From Fulvimonas soli (GTDB lineage Bacteria > Pseudomonadota > Gammaproteobacteria > Xanthomonadales > Rhodanobacteraceae): DNA of 64,000 nt. Every line of letters begins with the position of its first letter. The stretch's first letter is position 1. Shown piece by piece: positions 32,675-40,258 of the stretch. The translations under genes and the position numbers were made by a program. The stretch spans positions 1-64,000 of the forward strand of contig NZ_QGHC01000011.1 in NCBI RefSeq assembly GCF_003148905.1, written 5' to 3'. A model generated the notes under the pieces. That model ran no database searches, was not told the origin of the DNA, and worked only from the letters and a program-made list of their open reading frames with translations.

Positions 32675-33468
32675 GGCGATGGCCGAGGCGGATCGCACTG
32701 GTCCTGGCGCTGCTGGCCGTGGCCGGCGTGCTGGCGTGGCGGCCGTGGTCGCATCCGACGCTGGCCGAGGCCAGCGTGGTGCTGCCGGCGCCCGCGGGCG
32801 TGACGCCGCTGGCCGGGCGCGGCGACGTGCTGGCGGTGGTGTTCTCCGGCGACGGCGGCTGGCGCGACCTGGACAAGCAGCTCGGCGAGCAGCTCAACGC
32901 GCGCGGCATCCCGGTGGTGGGCGTGAGCATGCTGGAGTACTACTGGCACGGCGGCTCGGCCGGGCGCACCGCGCGCGAGCTGGACGCGCTGCTCGACGCG
33001 CAGCTGGCGGCCCTGCACAAGCGGCGGCTGTGGTTCGTCGGCTTCTCCTTCGGCGCCGACGTGCTGCCCACGGTGATCGGGCACTTGCGGCACGAGCACC
33101 GCGCGCGCATCGCGCAGCTGGTGCTGCTCTCGCCCACGCAGGACCTCAACTTCGAGATCGAGCTGGAGGGCTACATGCAGCAGCGGCTGGGCTGGCTGCA
33201 GTCGATGCTGAAGTCGATCCAGGAACGGCTCAAGCCGGTGCCGCACTATCCCGCGCTGCCGCCGCTGCTGGCGCTGGGCGCGCACCCGCCGGTGGAGTGC
33301 TACTACGGCACCGACGAGGCCGACGACACCATCTGCACCGACCCGCGCCTGCCGCCGTGGGTGCGCGTGCACGCGATGGCCGGCGACCACCACATGGGCG
33401 GCGACTACGGCCGGCTGGCGCAGGCGATGATCGCCGGCCTGCCGGCGGCGGAGCCCGTGCCGCGCTGA
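32671..33468 (+). CDS. VirJ/AcvB-type periplasmic hydrolase
   Basis: A protein of 265 residues with an N-terminal membrane/signal segment (about 7-25). The alpha/beta-hydrolase pattern of VirJ/AcvB proteins is visible: FSGDGGWRDLD, nucleophile elbow GFSFGADV, LLSPT and a C-terminal GDHHMGGDY with the catalytic His. Family knowledge: AcvB/AtvA hydrolyses aminoacyl-phosphatidylglycerol in the periplasm and is commonly encoded next to mprF (lpiA-atvA). The ATGA overlap with mprF fits that pairing exactly: one gene makes the lipid and the other removes the amino acid. Confidence 0.88.
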   Translation: MRRWPRRIALVLALLAVAGVLAWRPWSHPTLAEASVVLPAPAGVTPLAGRGDVLAVVFSGDGGWRDLDKQLGEQLNARGIPVVGVSMLEYYWHGGSAGRTARELDALLDAQLAALHKRRLWFVGFSFGADVLPTVIGHLRHEHRARIAQLVLLSPTQDLNFEIELEGYMQQRLGWLQSMLKSIQERLKPVPHYPALPPLLALGAHPPVECYYGTDEADDTICTDPRLPPWVRVHAMAGDHHMGGDYGRLAQAMIAGLPAAEPVPR

Positions 33469-33596
33469 GGGCGCAAGGCCGCCCTGCCTGCGGGGGCAGG
33501 ACAAAGGCGGGCTTGCGCGCGCCGGGCGGCCGAGGGCGCGGCCCCGCGCGGGAGTGCGGCGGCAAGCCGTCCAGTGCCTTCGGACCTTGGAGGGAA

Positions 33597-33628
33597 GTCG
33601 CTGGATCCCCGCTTGCGCGGGGATGACG
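33597..33628. repeat. REP-like hairpin (GTCAT-CCCCGC family)
   Basis: One reverse-oriented copy (GGATCCCCGCTTGCGCGGGG then ATGAC) in the gap between the virJ-like gene and the DUF3597 gene. Confidence 0.85.
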
Positions 33629-33660
33629 GACGGGGCAGGGCTGCCGGCGGCGCGGCGCGT

Positions 33661-34065
33661 TCAGTGCCGCAGGCTGTCCGGCACCTTGCCGCCGTTCTCG
33701 GCCAGCTTCTGCATCACCGCCTTGTGCAGGGCGAGGTTCTGCTCCGCGCTGCCGTCGGCGGCCACGTGCACGTTCAGCTCGCCGGCCAGTTCCTTGCGCG
33801 CGGCGAGGCTGGAATCCAGGTCGAGCAGCTTCAGCAGGTCGACGATGGAGTGGCGCCAGTCGCTGGGCCGGCCCTTGGCCTCGGCGAGCCTGGTGAGGAC
33901 CGCTTCCACGTCCACCGGCTGCGGCGCGGGGGCGGGCGCGGCGGCCGGCGCCGGCGGCGCGGAAGAAGCGTCCTGCGGCGGGGCGGCCGGGGCGGGCGCG
34001 GGGGCGGCGGCGGCGTCGCCGCCGTGGTGGAAGATCTTGTCGAGGATGGTGCCGAAGATGCTCAT
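33661..34065 (-). CDS. DUF3597 domain protein
   Basis: A protein of 134 residues. MSIFGTILDKIFHHG at the N-terminus and the C-terminal half (VDVEAVLTRLAEAKG, DWRHSIVDLLKLLDLDSSL, ARKELAGELNV) match the conserved DUF3597 pattern, which resembles a LysM-adjacent helical domain of unknown function. An Ala/Pro-rich linker (about 17-48) separates the two. AAGGAGG lies 10 nt before the start. There is no signal peptide. It is monocistronic. Confidence 0.8.
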   Translation of the reverse strand: MSIFGTILDKIFHHGGDAAAAPAPAPAAPPQDASSAPPAPAAAPAPAPQPVDVEAVLTRLAEAKGRPSDWRHSIVDLLKLLDLDSSLAARKELAGELNVHVAADGSAEQNLALHKAVMQKLAENGGKVPDSLRH

Positions 34066-34257
34066 GGCGGGTCTGCCTCCTTGAAGCCAGTGGGAAGCCG
34101 CGCTGCCGCGGCCGGTGCATCCCCCCGAACTTGCAACGGCATCCATGACGTTGCGGTGAAACCTTGGGGTCGAAGCGTCGCGGATCGGCGCGGGGGGGAA
34201 GGCATGCGGGGGTGGCGCGCCGTTTCGAAGCGAGTTTCGACGGATGCCATCGCGGGC

Positions 34258-34350
34258 GTGGCCCCTCACCTCGATCCTCTCCTCGCTCCTCAAAGCCGGC
34301 GCCATCCATGGCGCCTCCCCGCGTGCCCCGGCGGGGAGAGGAGGCGAACG
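34258..34350. repeat. Decayed CTCTCCCC-family repeat pair
   Basis: A half copy (CCCCTCACCTCGATCCTCTC) and a partner ending CGGCGGGGAGAGGAGGCG flank a short palindrome (GGCGCCATCCATGGCGCC). Both are eroded. The 34066-34420 gap has no gene. Confidence 0.75.
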
Positions 34351-34420
34351 CGGCGGGCGGGTTCGCCCGTCCAATGTCCGGCAGGCCGGGCGGGAAGTCT
34401 CCGGTTGCAGGGCGGCTTTC

Positions 34421-37400
34421 TCAGCGCTCGATGCGGTAGTTCAGGCTCGCGCGGCTGAACTCGGTGGCGTTCTGCGCCTCGAAGTTCCAGCGCCGGCTCA
34501 GGCGGTAGCGCAGGGTGATCACCTCGCCCGGCTCGAACAGGCCCACGCCGTAGCTCAGGTACAGCCGCGGCGAGAGGTACTTGCCCACGGTGAAGGCCGA
34601 GCTGCCGCCCAGCGCCTCGTTGCTGGACACGCCGATCTCGTCCACGCCGATCTTCGAGCCGATGCTCTTGGCCAGCAGGTCGCCCGCCGCCGAGCCCAGC
34701 GCCTGCGCCGCGGCGCCCACCATGTTGCCCTCGCCGCCCTTCACCTGCGACAGCGGCTTGCCGGTGATCAGGTAGGACAGCGCGTCGGACTGCTCCATCA
34801 CCGGGTTGGAGAACACCGTGAGCACCGGCCGCTGCGCGGTGCCGGAGACCAGCAGGCCCACTTCCTGCCCCTCGTCGATGGTGGCGTTGGGGTTGAGCTT
34901 GCGCACCGCGCGGATGTTGAGGCCGGGGTTGTCGATCGGCGTGCTGGCGAACAGCAGCTGGCCGCGCTCGATGTGCAGGTCCTGGCCGTAGGCCTTGTAG
35001 GTGCCGTCCACCGCCACCTGGCCCTGGCCGGTGGTGTCGCGGCCGGGCCGCTCGCTCACGGTGAGCGTGCCGCTGAGCCGGCCGTCGAGGCCGAAGCCGA
35101 TCAGGTGCGTGCGCCGGCCCAGGTCCACCTTGACCTGCGCGTTCAGCGGCAGCTGCTTGGCCGCCTCTTCCTGCTTCTGCTGGTCGACCACCACCACGTC
35201 GGGCGAGGCCTGGGTGGCGCCGGCGCCGGGCAGCTTCTCCACGTTCACGTCGGCGCTGTCCAGCAGCACGCTGCCGCCGACATTGATGCCCTTGGCGTCC
35301 TGCCGCACCACCAGGTCGGGACTGATCTCCACCTTGGCGGCGGGGATGTCGGCCGCGGTGAACTGCTTGCCCTTGAGGGTCACCGCGGTGGCGGCGCCTT
35401 CGCCCAGCCCCACCGTGCCGCCCACCGCAAGCTGGCCGCGGCCGGAATGCACGCTGCCGTCCAGCACCAGCTGCTGCGCGCCCTGGGTGCCGGCGACCAG
35501 CCGGCCTTCGCCGAGCTTGAGGCCGAGCGAGGGCACCTCGCCGGCGAAGCCGGCCACGCTGGCCTGGCCGGTGAGCTGCGGCTCGTCCAGCGTGCCGCCG
35601 AAGCGGAAACTGCCGTCGAGGCTGCCCTTGACGTTGGCCAGCTCGCTGGTGAACAGCTCCAGTGCGGCGAGGCTGCCCACGTGCAGCGTGAGCTGGCCGC
35701 TCAGCGCGCGCTGCGCGCCGCCCACGGCGAACTGGCCGTCGATGCGACCGCCGTGGTCCAGCTCGGCGCGCAACGTGGCCTGCTGGCGGTCGGGGCCGAG
35801 CTGGGCGTCGACGGCGAGGCCGCGCCAGGTCAGCAGCGGCGCCTCGGCATGGTCGGTGTAGGTGACCGAGCCCTGCGCCGAGCCCAGCGTGGCGCTGCCG
35901 CTGAGCGCGCCGGCGGCGTTGCGGCGGATGCGGCCGTCGCCCTGCAGCGTGCCGTCCACGCGCAGCGGCAGCTCGGCGTTGCCGCTGGCGTTGAGCAGCA
36001 GGGCCAGCGGCAGCGCGCGCAGGCGGTAGCCGGCGTCGAGGTTGCCGGCCTTGTCCTGGGTGGCGCTCACGCACAGCAGCGGGTCGCCCGCGCTGAGGCA
36101 CAGCTCGGACAGGCTGGCCGCGCCGTCGTTCCAGCGCAGCCGCGCCGGCTGCTGCAGGCGCCAGCGCGGCAGGCCCTGCGGCTCCAGGTCCAGCGCGGAC
36201 AGCGTGCCGTTCCACGCCTGGCCCTGCATGCCGCCGGCCAGCGCGAGATGCAGCGAGAGCTGGCTGCCCTGCGCGTCCAGCTTCAGCTGGTGCCTGGCCT
36301 GGGTGCCGTCGCCGTCGAGCGCGATGCGCTGGAACGCCAGCCCGCCCGCGTGCGTGCCGGTGGCGACCAGGTCGAGCTGGCCGCCGGGCGCGCTGAGGTC
36401 GGGCAGGTGCGCGGTCAGGTGCAGGCCGTCCACGGTCTGGCCATGGTAGGAAAGCGTCTGGCCGTCCAGACGTCCGTCCACGGCGAGCCTGGGCCACAGG
36501 CCCTTGAGGCGGAAGTCGCCCTGCAGGCGTCCGGCGGCGTCCGGCAGCCAGTCGGCCAGCGAGGCGACGGCGAGCCTGAGCTGCACGTCGTTGCTGGCGC
36601 CGGGCCTGGCGTCGAGGCGGATGGTGCTGCCGCCGGAGGCGAGCTCCAGCCGGCCGTCCACCACGCGGGCGGGCGACAGGTGCAGCGTGCCGCTGCCGCG
36701 CAGCGCGCGCTCGCGCAGGCGGCCGTCCAGCCTGCGCAGTTCCAGCGTGGCGTCGGGGCCGCTCTGCGGCAGCGAGCCGCGGGTGCCGAGGTCGGCGTCG
36801 ATGGCGCCGTTCCAGCCGGCGAACAGCTGGCCGGGGTCGAAGGCCCTGGCCTTGGCGTCGAGCTGCCAGGCCAGCGCCGGTTGCAGCACCAGTTCGCCCT
36901 TGAGGTCGAGGCCGCCCTGCGGCTGCTTGAGCGCGAGCGCGTTGAGCGCGATGCGCTGCGGCGTGCCGTCGAGGTCGAGGGTGAGCTGCGCGAGCTTGCC
37001 GGGCGGGCCGATGGCGACGTCGCCGGCGGCGTGGAACCGGTCGGCGTTGCCGCTGGCGTCGAGCTGGCCGTGGCTGGCCAGCGCCTGGCCGGCCAGTTCC
37101 GGCGGCAGCTGCACGTCCTGCCAGGCCAGCCGCAGCGCGCCGCCCAGCGGCTGCGCGTCCAGGTGCAGCGTGCCGCTGGCGTTCACCCGGCCCTTGACCT
37201 GCGGCGAGCCGAGCGTGAGCGCGTCCAGCTGCAGGGTCTTGTAGTCGTCGCTGAAGTGCGCGCGCAGCGGCTGCAATTGCAGCTGGTAGTCGTTGAGGGC
37301 GAGCCGGCCCTGCAACGTGCCGCCGCGGCGGTCGCCGCTGCCGCGCAGGTCCACCGCCAGCGCGGTCAGCGAACTTTCGCCGAGCAGCGGCTTGGGATCG

Positions 37401-38173
37401 AAGCGCGGCGCCTTCAGCGTGGCGGTCCAGGCGTAGCGGTCGTCCTGCGCGAGGTCCAGCACGAGCTGCGCCGGCGTCGGCGCGCTCAGGTCGAGCTGCA
37501 AGTGGCTGCGCTTGCCGTCGCCGTGCGCGGCCAGCGTGCCGGCGTAGCCGGTGCCGGCCAGCTTCCAGGCGAAGCGGGCGTTGCCGTCGCCGCGGTAGCC
37601 GCGGTCCAGCGCCACCTCGCCGGCGAGGTCGGCGCTGCCGTCGGGCGCGCGCAGCCTGAGCTGCTTCAGCGCGATGCCGGCGGCGGTCCAGCGGCCGGCC
37701 AGGTCCAGGCTGTCGGAGGCGAACAGCGGCTGGCCGTCCTGGCGGATCGCCACCTTGCCCACGTGCACGCGATCCAGCAGCAGGTCCACCGGCGGCTTCA
37801 GCGAGAAGGGGCCGTTCTGTTCCTCCGGCTGCGGCGGTGCCTTCGGCAGGGCGACGACGACGTCCTCCACGGCGAGGTCCAGCACGTGCACGCGCCTGGC
37901 CAGCAGCGGCCAGAAGCGCAGGTCCAGCGAGGCGCTGCCGACGGTGGCCCGCAGCCCGTCCTTGCCGGCGTAGCGGATGCCGCGCAGGCGCAGCGGGCCG
38001 AGCAGCCGGCCGTCCGCCTGCTGCACGCTGAGCGCGCCGTCGGTGAAGCCGCTGGCGCGCGCCAGCGCGAAGCGCAGGCCGCTGCCGGTGCCCAGCAGCC
38101 ACCACAGGGCCACCGCCGCGAGGAGCAGCAGCGCGACGAGGGCGATGGCGAGGCGCTTGAGCCACTTCTTCAT
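34421..38173 (-). CDS. tamB: Translocation and assembly module subunit TamB
   Basis: A protein of 1250 residues. One N-terminal membrane anchor (about 5-27) is followed by a very long beta-helical, AsmA-like repeat region and the diagnostic C-terminal DUF490 domain (GLNIRAVRKLNPNATIDEG, TAQRPVLTVFSNPVMEQSDA, LSYLITGKPL, ending YRIER). Family knowledge: TamB spans the periplasm and works with the outer-membrane partner TamA in outer-membrane biogenesis and phospholipid transport. tamA lies just upstream on the same strand, with a repeat-filled gap of about 190 bp between them. Confidence 0.9.
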   Translation of the reverse strand: MKKWLKRLAIALVALLLLAAVALWWLLGTGSGLRFALARASGFTDGALSVQQADGRLLGPLRLRGIRYAGKDGLRATVGSASLDLRFWPLLARRVHVLDLAVEDVVVALPKAPPQPEEQNGPFSLKPPVDLLLDRVHVGKVAIRQDGQPLFASDSLDLAGRWTAAGIALKQLRLRAPDGSADLAGEVALDRGYRGDGNARFAWKLAGTGYAGTLAAHGDGKRSHLQLDLSAPTPAQLVLDLAQDDRYAWTATLKAPRFDPKPLLGESSLTALAVDLRGSGDRRGGTLQGRLALNDYQLQLQPLRAHFSDDYKTLQLDALTLGSPQVKGRVNASGTLHLDAQPLGGALRLAWQDVQLPPELAGQALASHGQLDASGNADRFHAAGDVAIGPPGKLAQLTLDLDGTPQRIALNALALKQPQGGLDLKGELVLQPALAWQLDAKARAFDPGQLFAGWNGAIDADLGTRGSLPQSGPDATLELRRLDGRLRERALRGSGTLHLSPARVVDGRLELASGGSTIRLDARPGASNDVQLRLAVASLADWLPDAAGRLQGDFRLKGLWPRLAVDGRLDGQTLSYHGQTVDGLHLTAHLPDLSAPGGQLDLVATGTHAGGLAFQRIALDGDGTQARHQLKLDAQGSQLSLHLALAGGMQGQAWNGTLSALDLEPQGLPRWRLQQPARLRWNDGAASLSELCLSAGDPLLCVSATQDKAGNLDAGYRLRALPLALLLNASGNAELPLRVDGTLQGDGRIRRNAAGALSGSATLGSAQGSVTYTDHAEAPLLTWRGLAVDAQLGPDRQQATLRAELDHGGRIDGQFAVGGAQRALSGQLTLHVGSLAALELFTSELANVKGSLDGSFRFGGTLDEPQLTGQASVAGFAGEVPSLGLKLGEGRLVAGTQGAQQLVLDGSVHSGRGQLAVGGTVGLGEGAATAVTLKGKQFTAADIPAAKVEISPDLVVRQDAKGINVGGSVLLDSADVNVEKLPGAGATQASPDVVVVDQQKQEEAAKQLPLNAQVKVDLGRRTHLIGFGLDGRLSGTLTVSERPGRDTTGQGQVAVDGTYKAYGQDLHIERGQLLFASTPIDNPGLNIRAVRKLNPNATIDEGQEVGLLVSGTAQRPVLTVFSNPVMEQSDALSYLITGKPLSQVKGGEGNMVGAAAQALGSAAGDLLAKSIGSKIGVDEIGVSSNEALGGSSAFTVGKYLSPRLYLSYGVGLFEPGEVITLRYRLSRRWNFEAQNATEFSRASLNYRIER

Positions 38174-38226
38174 CGGTGCGCCTCCGCTCGCCCGTCTCTC
38201 CCTCGCCCCGGCAGCCGGCCGTTTCT

Positions 38227-38337
38227 CCCTCTCCCCTCCGGGGTGAGGGGGCGGGGCTGGCGGGGACGCTCGCTCGATGCGGCGCTTTCGCGGCGTGGCC
38301 CCTCACCCCAGCCCTCTCCCCGGCGGGGAGAGGGAGC
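38227..38337. repeat. CTCTCCCC-family inverted pair between tamA and tamB
   Basis: A truncated forward copy (about 38227-38257) and a reverse copy (38296-38337). They occupy the short tamA-tamB gap and would form a hairpin in the tamAB transcript. Confidence 0.88.
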
Positions 38338-38366
38338 CATGGCGCTGAGGATGGGGAGGGCGGCGC

Positions 38367-40142
38367 TCACAGGTCCGGTCCTATCACGATGTGCAGCTGG
38401 ATGCCGTGCTCGTCCTTGCTGTGCACCGGCGTGCCCAGGTCCACCCGGATCATGCCCACCGGCGAGAGCCAGCGCACGCCCAGGCCGGCGCCGATCTTCG
38501 GGCGGTAGTCGGTGCCGTCGAAGGCGTTGCCGGCGTCGACGAAGGCGGCCATGCCCCAGTTGCGGGTGAAGTAGTGCTCCACCTCGCTGCTGCCGACCAG
38601 CAGGTTCCTGCCGCCGACCACGCGGTCGTAGCTGTTGCGCGGGCCGATCGACTGGTAGCTGTAGCCGCGCACCGAGCGGTCGCCGCCGGCGAAGAAGCGC
38701 AGCTGCGGCGGCAGCGCGCCGAAGTCGGAGGTCCAGGTCATGCCGGCGCTGCCGCGCAGGATCAGGCGGTCGCGGCGGCCGAGCGCGTGGATCCACTTCG
38801 CGTCGGCCAGCAGCTGGCTGAAGCGCGCGTCGGAGAGCAGCGTGCCGGCGGTGCTGCGCGCGGTCACGTTGATCGACCAGCCCTTGCGCACGAAGCTGGG
38901 GTTGTCGGCCTGCTTGCGCGCCAGCGAGGCCTCCGCGTACAGCAGCGTGCTCCGCCCGTGCTCGATGCCCAGCGTGTTGTCCGGCTCGCCGCCCTTCTTG
39001 CCCACGGTGAAGGTGCCCGACAGCGCGTGCAGGCCCAGCGTGCGCGTCCAGCCGTGCCACAGCCGGGTCTCGTTGGCGACCAGCTCCAGCGTGTGCGAGT
39101 CGGAGGTGTCGGTGTTGGCGGCGCGGTAGTTGGCGCCGAAGTTGAAGCTGCGCTGGTCGTCGCCGGGCATCGGGATGGAGTACAGCGAGGAGACCATCTT
39201 CAGCCGCTGTGCCAGCACGATCTCGTTCTTCCACTTGTGGCCGCGGTCGTTGACCCAGCGCCGCTCCAGCCCGCCGCGCACGCCGAAGCCGGTGTCGGTG
39301 CCGATGAACGGGCCGCCGGTGTAGATGCTGCGCCTGGCCGGCGCCAGCTCGACCTTGACGTCGACCACGCCGTCCCTGGCCTCGTCCACCTCCGGCAGCA
39401 CGTTGACCACCGCGAAGTAGTCCGCGCCGGTGAGCGCCTGCTGCAATTGCAGCAGGTCGTCCTGCAGGAAGTAGTCGCCGCGCTTGAACGGCACGTAGCG
39501 GTCGAGGAAACCGGGGCGGAACTGCGAGCCCTCGAAGTGCACCCGGCCGAAGCGGAAGCGCCTGCCGGCCTGCCAGGCGAGCCTGACCTCGGCGCTGCGG
39601 TTGCCGCGGTTGACCTCCACGCGGCGGGTGACCAGCCGCGCGTCGAGGAAGCCGTTGGCGGTGAGCTGGCGCGCCAGGCCGTCGCGCGCGGCCTCGTAGG
39701 CGCCGTGGTCGAGCGGCTGGCCCTTCAGCCGCTCGATCGCGCGCTCGGCGCGGCGCACCGCCGGCAGCGCCAGCGCGTCCGCGTCCAGCCGCACGTCCAC
39801 CGAGGTGATCCGCACCGGCTCGCCGGGCTTCACGTGCAGGGTCACGCGCCAGTCCCTGCCGACCTGCTGCAGGTCGCTCTCCACGGTGGCGTCGTAGTAG
39901 CCGTAGGGCTCCAGCGCGGCCTTCGCCTGGTCGGGCGCGCGGGCGTAGAGGCGGCGGATCTGCGCGTCGCTGACGTCGCGCGCGGCGTACTGGGACAGTT
40001 CCAGGCCGGAGGTCACTGCCGCCTTGAGGCGGTCGTCCACGCCGTCCACCACCAGCTGCACGCCGGCCCGCGCCAACCCCGGAAGCAGCAGGGAAAGCAG
40101 CAGGAGCCGCCGTGAAAGGCTCAGGCGGCGATGGCGTCGCAT
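38367..40142 (-). CDS. tamA: Autotransporter assembly factor TamA (Omp85 family)
   Basis: A protein of 591 residues. It has a signal peptide (about 1-26), three POTRA-like domains (about 27-270) and a 16-strand Omp85 barrel with the conserved GGDRSVRGYSYQSIGPRN loop region and a C-terminal IRVDLGTPV...GPDL strand. Family knowledge: TamA is the outer-membrane component of the TAM complex. Start at 40142: GGAG lies 9 nt upstream and the signal peptide begins there; the frame is open much farther upstream, but that part is a shadow of the glycosyltransferase gene. It is transcribed just before tamB. Confidence 0.9.
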   Translation of the reverse strand: MRRHRRLSLSRRLLLLSLLLPGLARAGVQLVVDGVDDRLKAAVTSGLELSQYAARDVSDAQIRRLYARAPDQAKAALEPYGYYDATVESDLQQVGRDWRVTLHVKPGEPVRITSVDVRLDADALALPAVRRAERAIERLKGQPLDHGAYEAARDGLARQLTANGFLDARLVTRRVEVNRGNRSAEVRLAWQAGRRFRFGRVHFEGSQFRPGFLDRYVPFKRGDYFLQDDLLQLQQALTGADYFAVVNVLPEVDEARDGVVDVKVELAPARRSIYTGGPFIGTDTGFGVRGGLERRWVNDRGHKWKNEIVLAQRLKMVSSLYSIPMPGDDQRSFNFGANYRAANTDTSDSHTLELVANETRLWHGWTRTLGLHALSGTFTVGKKGGEPDNTLGIEHGRSTLLYAEASLARKQADNPSFVRKGWSINVTARSTAGTLLSDARFSQLLADAKWIHALGRRDRLILRGSAGMTWTSDFGALPPQLRFFAGGDRSVRGYSYQSIGPRNSYDRVVGGRNLLVGSSEVEHYFTRNWGMAAFVDAGNAFDGTDYRPKIGAGLGVRWLSPVGMIRVDLGTPVHSKDEHGIQLHIVIGPDL

Positions 40143-40258
40143 GCGCTGGGCTCCATCCTTGTCGTGCGTGTCGATCGGCCTCGGTGGAGGGGAGCTTAGC
40201 GAAACGCGCGTTCGCTGCACATGAACGCGCCGGGCCGGCGGGCCGCCGCGGCGCGGCG

